Assembly (NCBI GenBank): GCA_004145795.1
Contig: SEIO01000003.1
Coordinates: 101,059-165,058 of the forward strand
Direction: 5' to 3'
From: Lentibacillus lipolyticus
GTDB lineage: Bacteria; Bacillota; Bacilli; Bacillales; Amphibacillaceae
Length of the DNA stretch: 64,000 nt
Shown: positions 9,121 to 18,868 of the stretch, in pieces
Numbering within the stretch: the stretch's first letter is position 1
How the letters are laid out: each line of letters starts with the position of its first letter
Position numbers and translations under genes: made by a program
The notes under the pieces: model-generated
What the model saw: only the letters and a program-made list of their open reading frames with translations
What the model was told of the DNA's origin: nothing
Databases searched by the model: none

Positions 9121-9160
9121 CCCGGAATGTATGTCATAAATATCCTTTAAATGAATAGTC
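9121..9160 (-). promoter_or_regulatory. Promoter of the nitroreductase gene
   Basis: Reverse-strand TTGACT followed 18 bases later by TATGAC, immediately upstream of the GGGAGGG ribosome site. Its position supports the TTG start at 9108 over an upstream start. Confidence 0.55.
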
Positions 9161-9360
9161 AATTTTTTTCATTGAACTGTATTGTAACCGATAAAGGGAT
9201 AAAAGGCAAAAAGTGGCTGTACAAGTGAAATAATGCGAGTATGTGATTACGGCATTAAGCTACATGGCATTAGGATTGTTTGCATCGCTGATTATGGCGA
9301 TACATTATGAATGAGGCAGATATCATCCCTCCTGTTTGAAGCGAAATAGAAGTACTTTTC

Positions 9361-9369
9361 TGTTATACT
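9361..9369 (+). promoter_or_regulatory. Extended -10 promoter of guaD
   Basis: TGTTATACT gives a TGn extended -10 element about 40 bases before guaD. No good -35 is seen, which is common for extended -10 promoters. Confidence 0.6.
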
Positions 9370-9410
9370 GAAGGCAAATTCGGTATAAACATGGAAAGGA
9401 TGATGGACAG

Positions 9411-9866
9411 ATGGATCAATTTATGGAGCGAGCAGTGGAATTGGCCGCTGACAACGTCCGCAACGGAGGCGAGCCATTTGGTGCAGTCCTTGTAAAAAAC
9501 GGGAACAAGGTAACGGAAGGCGTTAATGAGCTGCATAAACGTTTTGATATTACAGCACACGCTGAAATTCAGGCAATGAGGAAGGCGCAGAAGATGATGC
9601 ATTCCCACGTACTGCAAGGCTACACCATGTATGCCAGTGGTGAACCTTGCCCAATGTGCCTGACAGCGATGTATTATGCCGGAATTGACCAGGTTTATTA
9701 TTGCGCTTCCTCAGAAGATGCGGCCGACGCCGGACTCGGAAAAGCTGAAACTATTTATGATGAACTGAAAAAGAAAAAGAGCGAACGCCAAATGAAAATG
9801 GTTCACATGCCGTTACAGGATAGCCAGGAAGATCCGATGCAATTATGGAAAGAGCGTACTGACTAA
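9411..9866 (+). CDS. guaD: Guanine deaminase
   Basis: Zinc-dependent cytidine-deaminase-fold enzyme that converts guanine to xanthine in purine salvage. The 151-residue protein has the zinc and catalytic motifs HAE (His50, Glu52) and EPCPMC (Cys80, Cys83), and the C-terminal tail typical of the domain-swapped Bacillus GuaD, which is about the same length. AAGGATG precedes the ATG. The next gene, a fructosamine-kinase-like protein, starts 26 bases downstream and is probably co-transcribed. A related nucleobase deaminase activity cannot be fully excluded. Confidence 0.88.
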   Translation: MDQFMERAVELAADNVRNGGEPFGAVLVKNGNKVTEGVNELHKRFDITAHAEIQAMRKAQKMMHSHVLQGYTMYASGEPCPMCLTAMYYAGIDQVYYCASSEDAADAGLGKAETIYDELKKKKSERQMKMVHMPLQDSQEDPMQLWKERTD

Positions 9867-9891
9867 AGGGAAGACATAAAGGAGCATCCTG

Positions 9892-10755
9892 ATGAACAGA
9901 TTCATGGAAATGGCATTACAGCAGACGGGTGATCATTCATCTGTCAAGCAGGCGAAACGTGTGGCGGGCGGATCCATTAACGAGAGTTATTTTGTGGAAA
10001 CAGAAGAACAGCAATATTTTATAAAATATCACCATGACCCGCCTGCGCGTTTCTTTGAACTGGAAGCCAGGGGTCTGGACCTGATCCGACAGACGAATTC
10101 CATTGCCGTGCCAGAAGTTTATGCTTATTCGGATGACAAAGAAGGCGCATTTCTCGTTATGGAATGGGTCGAAGGTGGACATGCTCATGACACACAATGG
10201 AAACTGGGAGAGCGTATTGCCCGCATGCATCAGACGTTTGGTGATAACCACGGATTTGCAGATGATACGTTTATTGGTACACTGCCGCAGCCAAACGGGC
10301 TGTTTTCCAGCTGGCTTGACTATTACCGGGACCGGCGGCTTAAAGCACAGCTGACGTTAGGAACTGAGCGGGGTTGTATAACCGGAAAGCGGCGCGAACG
10401 GCTGGAACGGTTGCTGATGAATTTGGAGAAATGGGTCCCGGCGAATGTGGAGCCTTCTTACTTGCACGGAGATCTGTGGGGTGGCAACTGGCTTGCTGGA
10501 CAGGAAGGGGAGCCATATGTCATTGACCCTTCTTTCCTGTATGGTGATAGGCATTTTGAATTGGCTTTCACCGAATTGTTCGGCGGCTATGCTGGTGATT
10601 TTTACAAGGCATATCAGGACCGGTTTCCGCTGTCACCGGATTATGAGGATGTGAAACCAGTCTATCAGCTGTATTATTTGTTGGTTCATCTGAATATTTT
10701 CGGTGAGGCATATGGATCTTCTGTTGATACAATTTTGAAAAGGTATTGCGATTGA
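9892..10755 (+). CDS. Fructosamine/ketosamine-3-kinase family protein
   Basis: A protein-kinase-like enzyme of the fructosamine kinase family, which phosphorylates sugar adducts on amines so that they break down. The 287-residue protein has the N-terminal GGSINESYFV loop, an ATP-site lysine in YFIKYH, the hinge MEWVEGG, the catalytic loop HGDLWGGNWL and the metal-binding DPSFLYGDRHFE. It lies 26 bases after guaD and has an AAAGGAG ribosome site. Family assignment is firm; the true substrate (glycated protein, free fructosamine or ribulosamine) is not known. Confidence 0.88.
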   Translation: MNRFMEMALQQTGDHSSVKQAKRVAGGSINESYFVETEEQQYFIKYHHDPPARFFELEARGLDLIRQTNSIAVPEVYAYSDDKEGAFLVMEWVEGGHAHDTQWKLGERIARMHQTFGDNHGFADDTFIGTLPQPNGLFSSWLDYYRDRRLKAQLTLGTERGCITGKRRERLERLLMNLEKWVPANVEPSYLHGDLWGGNWLAGQEGEPYVIDPSFLYGDRHFELAFTELFGGYAGDFYKAYQDRFPLSPDYEDVKPVYQLYYLLVHLNIFGEAYGSSVDTILKRYCD

Positions 10756-10870
10756 CCGGGTGAGACATAATTTTGTCACAAAGGGAGCTGGAATTGTGCT
10801 TCATGTCACAAATGCACCACCATCAATCGTGTATGATGGAAGTACATGATGGGGACGGTGGGGTGAATCA

Positions 10871-11323
10871 ATGACATTTTATGAGTTGCTTGTCTTTATA
10901 CACGTATTTTCAGCAATACTAGGAATGGGCCCCGGTTTTGTGATGATTTACATAGTGACGAAAGCAGAGACCATGACCGAGCTGCGGCACGCGTATGTTA
11001 TCCGGAACCGCCTGCATATTTTTGTAATGGTGGGCGGGACTTTACTCTTGATAACCGGTCTGTGGATGGGATTTTTAAACCCATATCTCTTCGGAAAGGG
11101 CTGGTATGTCGTCAGTTTAGTATTGTACCTCATCGCACTGGGATTCGGACCGACGGTTTTGTCACCCAGGTCAAAGCCGATCAAGAGGCTGCTTAATGAG
11201 CACCAGGGAGATGACATACCATCTGTCTATTATACACTGTCCAGGAAACTATTTTTCTTTGAACGACTGGAAAATACTTTATTTTTAATTATTATTGCAT
11301 TAATGATTTTGAAGCCATTTTAA
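10871..11323 (+). CDS. Four-helix integral membrane protein (DUF2269-like)
   Basis: A 150-residue hydrophobic protein with four predicted membrane helices, at about residues 5-27, 50-70, 80-98 and 130-148. It starts FYELLVFIHVFSAILGMGP, with a histidine in the first helix; this and the helix layout resemble the DUF2269 family, whose function is unknown. The start follows GGGGTGAATCA. It stands alone between the fructosamine-kinase gene and a strong bidirectional terminator. Family assignment is by pattern only. Confidence 0.7.
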   Translation: MTFYELLVFIHVFSAILGMGPGFVMIYIVTKAETMTELRHAYVIRNRLHIFVMVGGTLLLITGLWMGFLNPYLFGKGWYVVSLVLYLIALGFGPTVLSPRSKPIKRLLNEHQGDDIPSVYYTLSRKLFFFERLENTLFLIIIALMILKPF

Positions 11324-11337
11324 GTAAACCATTGCTA

Positions 11338-11373
11338 AAAACAGGCGCACATATTGTTATGTGCGCCTGTTTT
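11338..11373. terminator. Bidirectional terminator between the DUF2269-like gene and the VanY-like gene
   Basis: A perfect 16-bp inverted repeat (11338-11353 with 11358-11373, loop TTGT) with A- and T-runs on opposite sides, placed between convergent genes. Confidence 0.9.
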
Positions 11374-12388
11374 ATACTTCCCCCAAGTATTCTTCAAGGG
11401 TTATTCCTTGTTCCATGATGGCTGTTGCCGCCTTTTTCCCGACATACCGCAAATGCCATGGCTCGTACTGGTACTTGGTAATGGCTTGCTTTCCTTTCGG
11501 GTAACGGATGATAAACCCATAGTCGGCGGCGTGCTTTTTTACCCATTTCCCCTCGTCCGTTTTTCCAAATTCTTCGGTTAGGTGGAAACCAATATCCCGA
11601 CTGGTGACATCCATCGTCAAGCCGGTTTGGTGCTCGCTTTCCCCGGGGCGCGCGCTCACTTTGTTAGCTGCTTCTTCCCCTTGCTTGCGAACATTGGAGG
11701 CAAAAATAGCGTCTTGCCTTTTAAAAGACCGATAGCCGGACTGTGCAAATAATTCGATCCCGGCATTGTCGGCGGCCTGGAACATGTCCTCTAATGCCCG
11801 GGCGGCTACTTTCCGCATTTGCATTTTTTGATAAAAACCTTCATACGGAAAGCGAACGTCCGGTACAGTAAGATTTTTCGGAACAAAATTATCTGGCAGT
11901 TTATTTTCCTTGTTCACTAGTACCAAGATGTCATGTGGATTATCAACGGTTTCTGGTTTATTGTCGGGTTTATCAAGAGCTGCTCCGACTTCTATAGCTG
12001 CGTTCTCCTTCAGTGCCTTCTGCAATGCCTTTCTAGTTGCTTTATCATACACACCGGTGACAGTCAGTGTTTCCTGGTGCAGCTGAAAATCAGTAATCGC
12101 CCATGTGGTATGGTCATCGTACTTTCCACTGGAATCAATCGTGTATCCGGCTTTATTTAAGGCCTCCTGCAAAGCTGTCACGGCCTGCCCCTGATCTGTT
12201 TTTTGCAGCTGCTCTTGAGGCAGCCAGACACGATTATCTTTCGGAACTTCTTTTTGTTGGTCGTCTATTTTGTCTGCTGGTGCATGTTCTGCTGTTTCTT
12301 TGTTTTCTGGATTATCACTGCTACAGGCTGTCGCTGTAAGCGTAATGGTGAACAATATGGCAACAGCAGCCCATTTTTTTCGGAACAT
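11372..12388 (-). CDS. D,D-carboxypeptidase lipoprotein with peptidoglycan-binding domain (VanY family)
   Basis: A secreted, membrane-anchored wall peptidase of 338 residues. The order is: signal peptide with lipobox TATAC (Cys22); a low-complexity linker; a PG_binding_1-type domain at about 60-125; and a zinc M15B/VanY domain at about 200-335. The zinc and catalytic motifs are SEHQTGLTMD and EPWHLRYVG. The start at 12388 is supported by GGGAGAG and by the signal peptide; a longer frame to 12694 is not supported. Family members trim D-Ala from peptidoglycan stems. Its stop overlaps the shared terminator. Confidence 0.9.
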   Translation of the reverse strand: MFRKKWAAVAILFTITLTATACSSDNPENKETAEHAPADKIDDQQKEVPKDNRVWLPQEQLQKTDQGQAVTALQEALNKAGYTIDSSGKYDDHTTWAITDFQLHQETLTVTGVYDKATRKALQKALKENAAIEVGAALDKPDNKPETVDNPHDILVLVNKENKLPDNFVPKNLTVPDVRFPYEGFYQKMQMRKVAARALEDMFQAADNAGIELFAQSGYRSFKRQDAIFASNVRKQGEEAANKVSARPGESEHQTGLTMDVTSRDIGFHLTEEFGKTDEGKWVKKHAADYGFIIRYPKGKQAITKYQYEPWHLRYVGKKAATAIMEQGITLEEYLGEV

Positions 12389-12425
12389 TGGTCTCTCTCC
12401 CTGTTGTCTATAACATTTATTTCCC

Positions 12426-12434
12426 ATTTTAACA
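12426..12434 (-). promoter_or_regulatory. Extended -10 promoter of the VanY-like gene
   Basis: Reverse-strand TGTTAAAAT, an extended -10 element about 40 bases before the start codon. No clear -35. Confidence 0.45.
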
Positions 12435-12582
12435 CCGTATGATTGCAGTGGTCTATGCCAAAACATGGCGGATGCAATAGAAACGTCCCCGGTATGCTGA
12501 TGAATGCTGGATACACAATTTTTTCTTTTTTTCATAGGCTTACAGCATAAGCTGGAAGAAATGTGGTGAACGTTTAGATAAA

Positions 12583-13761
12583 ATGAATCGTATAGACAAT
12601 CGTTTGACAACCGTACTTCTTTTTTGGTGTGCCTTGATGGTTGTTTCCAGTGTTTATGTAATGACTCCGTTAATTGATGATTTCTCCAGGGCATTCGGTG
12701 TTACTCGGACGATGGCGGCGTGGCCTGGGAGTATTTTTTCTTTTTGTTATGCATGCGGTTTTCTTGTTTTTGGGCCTTTGAGTGATAGGGTAGGCTATAA
12801 GCGGATGATGGTTTCCGGACTCAGTGTGCTTGCGGTTGTGACTTTTACGATCGGAACGGTGGATGGTTTTCAATTACTGATTATCCTAAGGGCGTTGCAG
12901 GGGTTTGCAGCAGCAACGTTTGCTCCTGCAGCACTATCGTATGTGTTTGATGTGTATCCAAGGGAGAAACAAGTAACAACAGTGGGGTTTATTGCCTTTG
13001 GCTTTCTGGTGGCCGGTGTGTTCGGGCAAATTGTTGCATCAAGCGTTAACCAATTGGTTAACTGGCAAGTTATTTTTCTTTTATTTGGCGGGATTTACGC
13101 TGGGAGCACGGCAGCTATATGGATTCTGCTTCCAAATGCTGGAATAAGCAGGAAGCATCATCGTATTTCTTCAGAGCGGAACGATTTCCGAACCGTTCTA
13201 CGGCAACGGAATTTTCAGTTATGCTACGGTATCACTTTTGTGCTGTTATTAACATTTATTGGCATGTATACGGTGCTCGGCAGTTATTTGACGGGGGCTC
13301 CATTTCAATTGAGCGGTGACCAAGTGCTGCTGGTTCGTGCTGCCGGACTGGTGGGGATGGTGGCGTCACCGGTGGCTGGGTTGTTTGTGCGAAGGCTCGG
13401 GCTCATGCGTGTATTGAAATCCGGTTTGTTTGTAGCCATGGGTGGACTGTTGCTGCTGGGGCTGACCTCCAGTTTGCCGGCAACAGTGATGTTCAGCGTG
13501 GTTTATGTTGCTGGAATTTCCCTTGTTTTTCCGGTGATCATGGCATTGATTGGGGATTTTGGCGGTTCGCTCCGGGCGATTGCAGCATCCCTTTACACGT
13601 TCATTTTGTTTATCGGTGCGACGATAGGCCCGTTCCTTGTAATTAAAACTATGGAAGCAGTCGGGCATGCTGCGGCGTATTTTCTGTTGGCAGCATTTTT
13701 AGCAGCGGGACTGGCGGCATCCTTTTATATAAAAATAAGAAAGCCGGATTCATCGGGGTGA
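12583..13761 (+). CDS. Major facilitator superfamily transporter
   Basis: A 392-residue protein with about twelve membrane helices. The loop between helices 2 and 3 reads FGPLSDRVGYKRMM, the MFS signature, and ALQGFAAATFAPAALSYV is typical of helices 4 and 5 of the drug:proton antiporter group. The first helix begins about residue 10. The ribosome site is weak (GGTGA, 13 bases away). It is a single gene divergent from the VanY-like gene, and its end is inside a terminator hairpin. Export of a small compound is likely, but the substrate is unknown. Confidence 0.85.
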   Translation: MNRIDNRLTTVLLFWCALMVVSSVYVMTPLIDDFSRAFGVTRTMAAWPGSIFSFCYACGFLVFGPLSDRVGYKRMMVSGLSVLAVVTFTIGTVDGFQLLIILRALQGFAAATFAPAALSYVFDVYPREKQVTTVGFIAFGFLVAGVFGQIVASSVNQLVNWQVIFLLFGGIYAGSTAAIWILLPNAGISRKHHRISSERNDFRTVLRQRNFQLCYGITFVLLLTFIGMYTVLGSYLTGAPFQLSGDQVLLVRAAGLVGMVASPVAGLFVRRLGLMRVLKSGLFVAMGGLLLLGLTSSLPATVMFSVVYVAGISLVFPVIMALIGDFGGSLRAIAASLYTFILFIGATIGPFLVIKTMEAVGHAAAYFLLAAFLAAGLAASFYIKIRKPDSSG

Positions 13762-13775
13762 ATCCGGCTTTCTTT
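13737..13775. terminator. Bidirectional terminator between the MFS gene and pepT
   Basis: A perfect 14-bp inverted repeat (13739-13752 with 13759-13772) flanked by A- and T-rich tracts. The stop codon of the MFS gene lies in the hairpin. Confidence 0.88.
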
Positions 13776-13785
13776 CGTTTGCCTC

Positions 13786-15024
13786 TTAATTGTTGGCTTC
13801 TGCTTCAAACAGCCGGCAAATTTCAATAATGACGCTGGCTGCCTTTTCCATGTTATCGGCTGAAATATATTCATATTTCCCATGATAATTTTCGCCGCCA
13901 GTAAAGATGTTTGGTGTTGGCAATCCTTTGTAGGAAAGCTGGGATCCGTCTGTGCCACCACGGACCGGTTTAATTTCCGGATTGATTTGAACATTTTCCA
14001 TCGCTTCGTAGGCTATGTCCACAATGTGTTTAACAGGTTCAATTTTTTCGCGCATGTTGTAGTATTGATCTTTTATGTCGATTTCGGCGGTGCCTTCCCC
14101 GTACGTCGCGTTGATTTCATGGGTATACTTGTTCATCGTTTCTTTCCGTGCTTCGAAGTTATCTTTGTCAAAGTCGCGGATGATGTAGGCCAGCTCTGTC
14201 TTCTCCACATCCCCATGAACCGATATCAGATGATAAAAACCTTCGTACTTCTCCGTGTGTTCGGGTGCCTCTTGTGCCGGAAGTTTGCTAATGAATTCGG
14301 CGGCAATTTTTCCGGCATTGACCATTTTATCTTTAGCAGTGCCGGGGTGAACACTGTTGCCGTGGATCGTAACCCTGGCGGCAGCTGCATGGAAGCTTTC
14401 ATACTGCAACTCGCCTAATGGACCGCCATCCATGGTGTAGGCGTAATTGGCATTGAACCGGTCTACATCAAACTTATGCGGACCGCGGCCGATTTCTTCA
14501 TCAGGTGTGAAGGCCACCCGGATTGACCCGTGTTTTATTTCAGGATGGTTGATCAAATACTCCATGGCAGTCATGATTTCGGCAATGCCTGCTTTATCGT
14601 CCGCGCCGAGCAGCGTTGTTCCGTCGGTCGTAATTAATGTGTGGCCAGCATACCCTGGCAGCTCTGGAAAGTCTTCGGGCGATAAAACAACACCACGTTC
14701 CTCATTTAACGTGATGTTTTTTCCATCGTAATTCTCAACAATCTGCGGGTTCACATGCTTACCGGTAAAATCAGTTGCTGTGTCAAGGTGAGCGAGAAAG
14801 CCGATGGTTGGGATATCTTTTTGAGTATTTGCTGGGAGTGTGGCCATCAGATAACCATTCGCGTCGACGGATACATCATGCATACCGATGGATTTCAACT
14901 CATCGGCGAGTTGGTTGGCCAGTTTCATTTGACCAGGTGTAGATGGGGTTGTTTCGCTGGATTCATCTGATTGGGTATCTACCGTGACATAATTGGTAAA
15001 CCGTTCGATCAATTTATTTTTCAT
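13786..15024 (-). CDS. pepT: Peptidase T (tripeptide aminopeptidase)
   Basis: A cytoplasmic M20 metallopeptidase that removes the N-terminal residue from tripeptides. The 412-residue protein has GFLAHLDT (His79, Asp81), [12 protein letters not shown] with the bridging Asp, [10 protein letters not shown] with the general-base Glu pair, [11 protein letters not shown] and the C-terminal [23 protein letters not shown] zinc region. Length matches the family. AAAGGAG precedes the ATG and an extended -10 element lies at 15048. It is a single gene. Confidence 0.96.
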   Translation of the reverse strand: MKNKLIERFTNYVTVDTQSDESSETTPSTPGQMKLANQLADELKSIGMHDVSVDANGYLMATLPANTQKDIPTIGFLAHLDTATDFTGKHVNPQIVENYDGKNITLNEERGVVLSPEDFPELPGYAGHTLITTDGTTLLGADDKAGIAEIMTAMEYLINHPEIKHGSIRVAFTPDEEIGRGPHKFDVDRFNANYAYTMDGGPLGELQYESFHAAAARVTIHGNSVHPGTAKDKMVNAGKIAAEFISKLPAQEAPEHTEKYEGFYHLISVHGDVEKTELAYIIRDFDKDNFEARKETMNKYTHEINATYGEGTAEIDIKDQYYNMREKIEPVKHIVDIAYEAMENVQINPEIKPVRGGTDGSQLSYKGLPTPNIFTGGENYHGKYEYISADNMEKAASVIIEICRLFEAEANN

Positions 15025-15047
15025 ATGTATTCAACTCCTTTCGTACC

Positions 15048-15056
15048 ATTTTAACA
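15048..15056 (-). promoter_or_regulatory. Extended -10 promoter of pepT
   Basis: Reverse-strand TGTTAAAAT, leaving a leader of about 17 bases before pepT. No good -35 is visible. Confidence 0.4.
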
Positions 15057-15171
15057 CTTTCTTTAAAAAAGGGTGAAGGATAAGCGGGGTCTGTTCATTG
15101 GCTATGCTATCGGTTAAAATAAAAGGAAGCGAAATTTCTGATAAGTGCTGAATAAAACAGGAGGGGTTTTT

Positions 15172-16014
15172 ATGTCCGTAGCGGTAAGTCCGGCTTGGCT
15201 GAAGAACCGGTTGGAACAACATCTTGCAAACACAGTAGTTGTCGATACACGTTTTCAGCTGAGCGATGAGGATGCTGGAAGGAAAGCCTATTTGGAAGGA
15301 CACATACCACATGCCGTTTATCTTGATTTAAATAAAGACATGTCCGCAAAGCCGGCTAAACATGGGGGCAATCACCCATTGCCTGATATGGATATGTTTA
15401 CCGCAAAAATCGCCAATATTGGTATTGATCACGATACAACGGTTGTCATTTATGATCAGCAAAATGACATGTTCGCCGCACGTTTGTGGTGGCTCTTGCA
15501 CTATGCAGGTCATGATCATGTTTATTTGCTTGACGGTGGCTTTGATGCTTGGGTGGAGCAGGGATATGACATAACAACGGAAGTACCGAAACTGGAACGA
15601 GCGGACTTTGCACCTCAATACCGTGAACATGAAGCGGTTGATATCGAGGAAGTGAAGGAAAAGCTTGCGAATGGTTCGGCGACGTTAATTGATTCGCGCG
15701 CAAAAAATAGATACCTCGGCAAAACGGAGCCAATGTATGCCAAAGCAGGCCACATCCCGGGAGCGAAGCATTTCTTCTGGAAAGACGTATTTGATAAGGA
15801 TGGGAAATGGAAAGATGCCGGGGAACTAGAGGCGCATTTCGGTTCGCTCGGAAAAGATGAAGAAATTATTGTTTCGTGTGGATCGGGTGTATCCGCCTGT
15901 CCGAATATCCTGGCGCTGAAGACAGCGGGATTCCGTAATGTGAAGCTTTATCCGGGGAGCTTCAGTGACTGGATTTCCTATGAGAAAAATGAAGTGGAGA
16001 CAGCAGAAGAATGA
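15172..16014 (+). CDS. Sulfurtransferase (tandem rhodanese, 3-mercaptopyruvate type)
   Basis: A 280-residue protein of two rhodanese domains, moving sulfane sulfur from thiosulfate or 3-mercaptopyruvate to an acceptor. The N-terminal domain (about 10-130) is structural; the C-terminal one (about 155-275) has the active loop CGSGVSA with Cys236. The CGSGVxA loop favours mercaptopyruvate over thiosulfate in related enzymes, an inference only. The start at 15172 follows AGGAGGGG; an ATG nine codons upstream has no ribosome site. The stop overlaps the tag start as ATGA. Confidence 0.9.
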   Translation: MSVAVSPAWLKNRLEQHLANTVVVDTRFQLSDEDAGRKAYLEGHIPHAVYLDLNKDMSAKPAKHGGNHPLPDMDMFTAKIANIGIDHDTTVVIYDQQNDMFAARLWWLLHYAGHDHVYLLDGGFDAWVEQGYDITTEVPKLERADFAPQYREHEAVDIEEVKEKLANGSATLIDSRAKNRYLGKTEPMYAKAGHIPGAKHFFWKDVFDKDGKWKDAGELEAHFGSLGKDEEIIVSCGSGVSACPNILALKTAGFRNVKLYPGSFSDWISYEKNEVETAEE

Positions 16015-16595
16015 TGGATGACCGCAAACGCTGTGACTGGGTGACCGATGAATCGATTTATATTGACTACCATGATCATGAGTGGGGCAGGCCGGTTCAC
16101 GATGATCAGAAATTATTTGAAATGCTTTCGCTGGAAGGTGCCCAGGCTGGTTTGAGCTGGATTACCATTCTCAAACGCCGGGAGAATTACCGGGAAGCCT
16201 TTGATTATTTTGATCCGGAAAAAGTCAGTACCTATGATGAACAAAAAGTAAATCAACTGCTGCAAAATGCCGGCATCATCCGAAACAGACGAAAAATTGA
16301 GTCTGTCATTAAGAATGCACATGCTTTTTTAAACATACAAGAGGAATTTGGCAGTTTTGATAAATATATCTGGCAATTTGTCGGTGGGGAGCCAATGTTG
16401 AATGACTGGGCGACGCATGCAGACGTACCAGCATACACAGAAGAGTCAGAACAGATGAGTAAGGACTTGAAAAAATGCGGGTTTAAATTCGTCGGGCCAA
16501 CGATTTGCTATGCGTTCATGCAGGCAACCGGGATGGTGAATGATCATACGAAGAATTGTTTTTTATATCACAGCAGAACGGATACACACCTCTAA
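16011..16595 (+). CDS. tag: DNA-3-methyladenine glycosylase I
   Basis: Base-excision repair glycosylase that removes 3-methyladenine from alkylated DNA. The 194-residue protein has the family pattern RCDWV near the start, YHDHEWGRP, FEMLSLEGAQAGLSWITIL, a helix-hairpin region around FKFVGPTICYAFMQATGMVNDH and a final C that should complete the Cys-His-His-Cys zinc snap. It overlaps the rhodanese gene by 4 bases (ATGA), so it is probably translated by coupling. Two adjacent ATG codons could serve as start. Confidence 0.95.
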   Translation: MMDDRKRCDWVTDESIYIDYHDHEWGRPVHDDQKLFEMLSLEGAQAGLSWITILKRRENYREAFDYFDPEKVSTYDEQKVNQLLQNAGIIRNRRKIESVIKNAHAFLNIQEEFGSFDKYIWQFVGGEPMLNDWATHADVPAYTEESEQMSKDLKKCGFKFVGPTICYAFMQATGMVNDHTKNCFLYHSRTDTHL

Positions 16596-16639
16596 GTTTG
16601 CTAGGTGACATGCTGTGCCAGCGTTTTTTCTCTGAGGGC

Positions 16640-16669
16640 TTGAAGCGCACGCTATCTTTCTAGTACAAT
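16640..16669 (+). promoter_or_regulatory. Promoter of the GNAT-like gene
   Basis: TTGAAG, 18 bases, TACAAT, ending 40 bases before the start at 16710. Confidence 0.6.
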
Positions 16670-16709
16670 ACGAGACTGTGTGCGTTTTAGACGGAAAAGG
16701 AGGCAAACG

Positions 16710-17222
16710 ATGGCCAGGAGTGCATTTTTGGAAGATACAAGAAGCAGAGATGACATAAAGCATGAACTGGATACGTTGGAAATACAGCTTTTCCGTATGC
16801 AAGAAAACATCCAAAAGATTGCCCGAAATGCAGAAGTAATTGGCATTGACCAAACGAATCATAATGAATGGGTTGTTATTTATGCATATAGGGATGAAAA
16901 CATGTGTCAACTCATGTTGCATAATTGTTCGAAGCCGTATAAAGGTGATTGGCAAACGGCCATTCAGGCGGAGTATAAAGATAACCAGAGCCTCCATATT
17001 TCCGATATTAAAGGTATGCAGAATAAAGGGTACGGTTCGGTGCTAATGAACCATTTAAAAGAAGAAGCACGAAAAGATAATATTCCGTGTATTACGGGCG
17101 ATATTGCCAAACGTGATTTTGACCATGTTGAACGATTGAAACATTTCTATAGTAAACATTATTTTGATGTGACAATTGACCACCAGACACAAAGTGGCGA
17201 AATTGTTTGGAATGATGTGTGA
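16710..17222 (+). CDS. GNAT-fold protein with N-terminal coiled coil
   Basis: A 170-residue protein. Residues 1-45 form a charged helix likely to be a coiled coil (HELDTLEIQLFRMQENIQKI). The remainder has strands and the acetyl-CoA loop NKGYGSVLMNHLKEEA, followed by a GNAT-like FYSKHYFDV strand. The putative acceptor and acetyl donor are unknown. AAAGGAGG lies before the ATG at 16710, which is why a start ten codons upstream is rejected. It is a single gene between a weak promoter and a bidirectional terminator. Confidence 0.7.
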   Translation: MARSAFLEDTRSRDDIKHELDTLEIQLFRMQENIQKIARNAEVIGIDQTNHNEWVVIYAYRDENMCQLMLHNCSKPYKGDWQTAIQAEYKDNQSLHISDIKGMQNKGYGSVLMNHLKEEARKDNIPCITGDIAKRDFDHVERLKHFYSKHYFDVTIDHQTQSGEIVWNDV

Positions 17223-17258
17223 AAAAGGCTATTTCTGATGTAGAGAAATAGCCTTTCT
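17222..17258. terminator. Bidirectional terminator between the GNAT-like gene and the amidase gene
   Basis: A perfect 13-bp stem (17224-17236 with 17244-17256) with an A-run and T-rich run on opposite sides. Confidence 0.85.
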
Positions 17259-17260
17259 TC

Positions 17261-18685
17261 TTAGTTAAATGTTGGCTCTTTCTGATGTTTTGTGGCTTGT
17301 TCATAAGCATAGGCCAGTTCAATCAGTTTTGCTTCGGTGAAGGCTTGTCCGGTAAAGGTTACACCAACAGGTTTGCCTGTTGATGTATAGCCGGCCGGAA
17401 CGGTTATGGAAGGGTACCCCGCTTTGGCTGCGATGCCTGCACCGTAGTTATTAACGAAAATGAGTGCATCTAATTGATGCTCGTTTATTGCTTGGTCGAT
17501 GCCTTCTGCTTGTGATTTCTCTAAATCACGTAACCGGGCATTAATATAATCTGCTTCCACCAATTTACCGCTCTTTCGGTCGGATTGCTCAAAAAGTGTC
17601 TGTCCATACTTCAACGCTGCTTTCTTGTGCGTTTTATTAAACTGGATAACATCCTGCAATGAGTGAACCGGGACATTTGACGATACATTCGTTAAATAGG
17701 CATTGATACCATTTTTGAACTCGTGCAGCATGACGTTGATATCATTTACGTTTGTGGGCAGCTGAACCGGATCAACGATGGCAGAACCCAATTTTTCCAT
17801 ATCCGCTAAAGCGGCATTTATGATGGCTGTTTCTTCCTCATTGAGACTTTCAAGATAATCACGTGGGATACCCAGTCTCGCATTCTTTAATCCGTGTTTA
17901 TTCAGGGACTGGGAATAGTCGGTTGTATCGTTGTCCCAGTTGATAAACGTTGCCGGATCGTTTTCGTCGGTGCCAGCGAGCACGTTTAACATAATAGCTG
18001 CGTCTTCCACGGTACGAGTCATTGGTCCGGCGGTGTCCTGGCTGTTTGAAATAGGGATAATGCCTGTACGGCTCAATAGGCCAACAGTCGGTTTAATGCC
18101 AACAATGGAATTGCTGCTTGCCGGTTTAAGTATGGATCCGCTTGTTTCCGTTCCAAGTGCGCCAGCCGCAAATCCAGCGGCAATACCAGCACCTGATCCG
18201 GCACTAGAACCGCCCGTGTCAAATTTTCCAGGTCCATATGGATTCAACACTTGCCCACCTAGTGAACTGTATCCATTTGGCATGCCGGTTGTCATAAAGT
18301 TTGCCCATTCGGTCAGATTGGCTTTTCCCAGGATAACCGCACCAGCTTCACGGAGTTTCCGGACAATGAATGCATCTTCTTTTGCATAATTGTTTTCCAA
18401 CGCCAGGGAACCGGCTGTTGTATGCGTCTTATCTCCCGTCTCAATATTATCCTTTACTAAGATTGGAACGCCGTGAAGCGGACCTCGTGCACCTTTTCGC
18501 TCTCTTTCTGCATCAAGGGCTTCGGCGATATGGATTGCTTCAGGATTAATTTCCAGTACTGCATTGATCTGGTCATTGAAGTCAGCGATTTGCTTGAGGT
18601 AATGCGTCGTCAGTTGTTTCGCTGATAGATTACCAGCTTCCATTTCGTGCTGTATTTCGGTGATAGTGGCATGTGTAAGTTCCAT
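17261..18685 (-). CDS. Amidase signature family hydrolase
   Basis: A 474-residue Ser-cisSer-Lys amidase. The catalytic lysine is in ILVKDNIET, the serine pair in [18 protein letters not shown] and GTETSGSI. Family members hydrolyse amide bonds of diverse substrates; the lack of a linked gatB argues against the Glu-tRNA amidotransferase GatA, and the long insert after [10 protein letters not shown] fits stand-alone Bacillus amidases. The start at 18685 follows GGGAGAG; a longer frame to 18748 has none. Single gene; substrate unknown. Confidence 0.87.
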   Translation of the reverse strand: MELTHATITEIQHEMEAGNLSAKQLTTHYLKQIADFNDQINAVLEINPEAIHIAEALDAERERKGARGPLHGVPILVKDNIETGDKTHTTAGSLALENNYAKEDAFIVRKLREAGAVILGKANLTEWANFMTTGMPNGYSSLGGQVLNPYGPGKFDTGGSSAGSGAGIAAGFAAGALGTETSGSILKPASSNSIVGIKPTVGLLSRTGIIPISNSQDTAGPMTRTVEDAAIMLNVLAGTDENDPATFINWDNDTTDYSQSLNKHGLKNARLGIPRDYLESLNEEETAIINAALADMEKLGSAIVDPVQLPTNVNDINVMLHEFKNGINAYLTNVSSNVPVHSLQDVIQFNKTHKKAALKYGQTLFEQSDRKSGKLVEADYINARLRDLEKSQAEGIDQAINEHQLDALIFVNNYGAGIAAKAGYPSITVPAGYTSTGKPVGVTFTGQAFTEAKLIELAYAYEQATKHQKEPTFN

Positions 18686-18805
18686 TGTATTCTCTCCCTG
18701 GTAAGTATCTATATATCCATTTGTATAAACGTAACAATCAAAAGACATGATTTAATTAATACAGTTTATCATAAATACAGTAAATATTCTATATTTTTTA
18801 ATTAC

Positions 18806-18834
18806 TTGCTAGTGTACTTGTTAGGATGTAAACT
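18806..18834 (+). promoter_or_regulatory. Promoter of the aldo/keto reductase gene
   Basis: TTGCTA, 17-base spacer, TAAACT, 35 bases before the start codon. Confidence 0.55.
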
Positions 18835-18868
18835 AATTCTCACCATAGCAAGAAAGGAAGTTTTACAT

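Noticed and set aside
9243-9314. A 23-codon hydrophobic frame starting GTG (VITALSYMALGLF...)
   Set aside because: It has no convincing ribosome site and no visible conservation; it is more likely chance or a decayed fragment than a small membrane protein.
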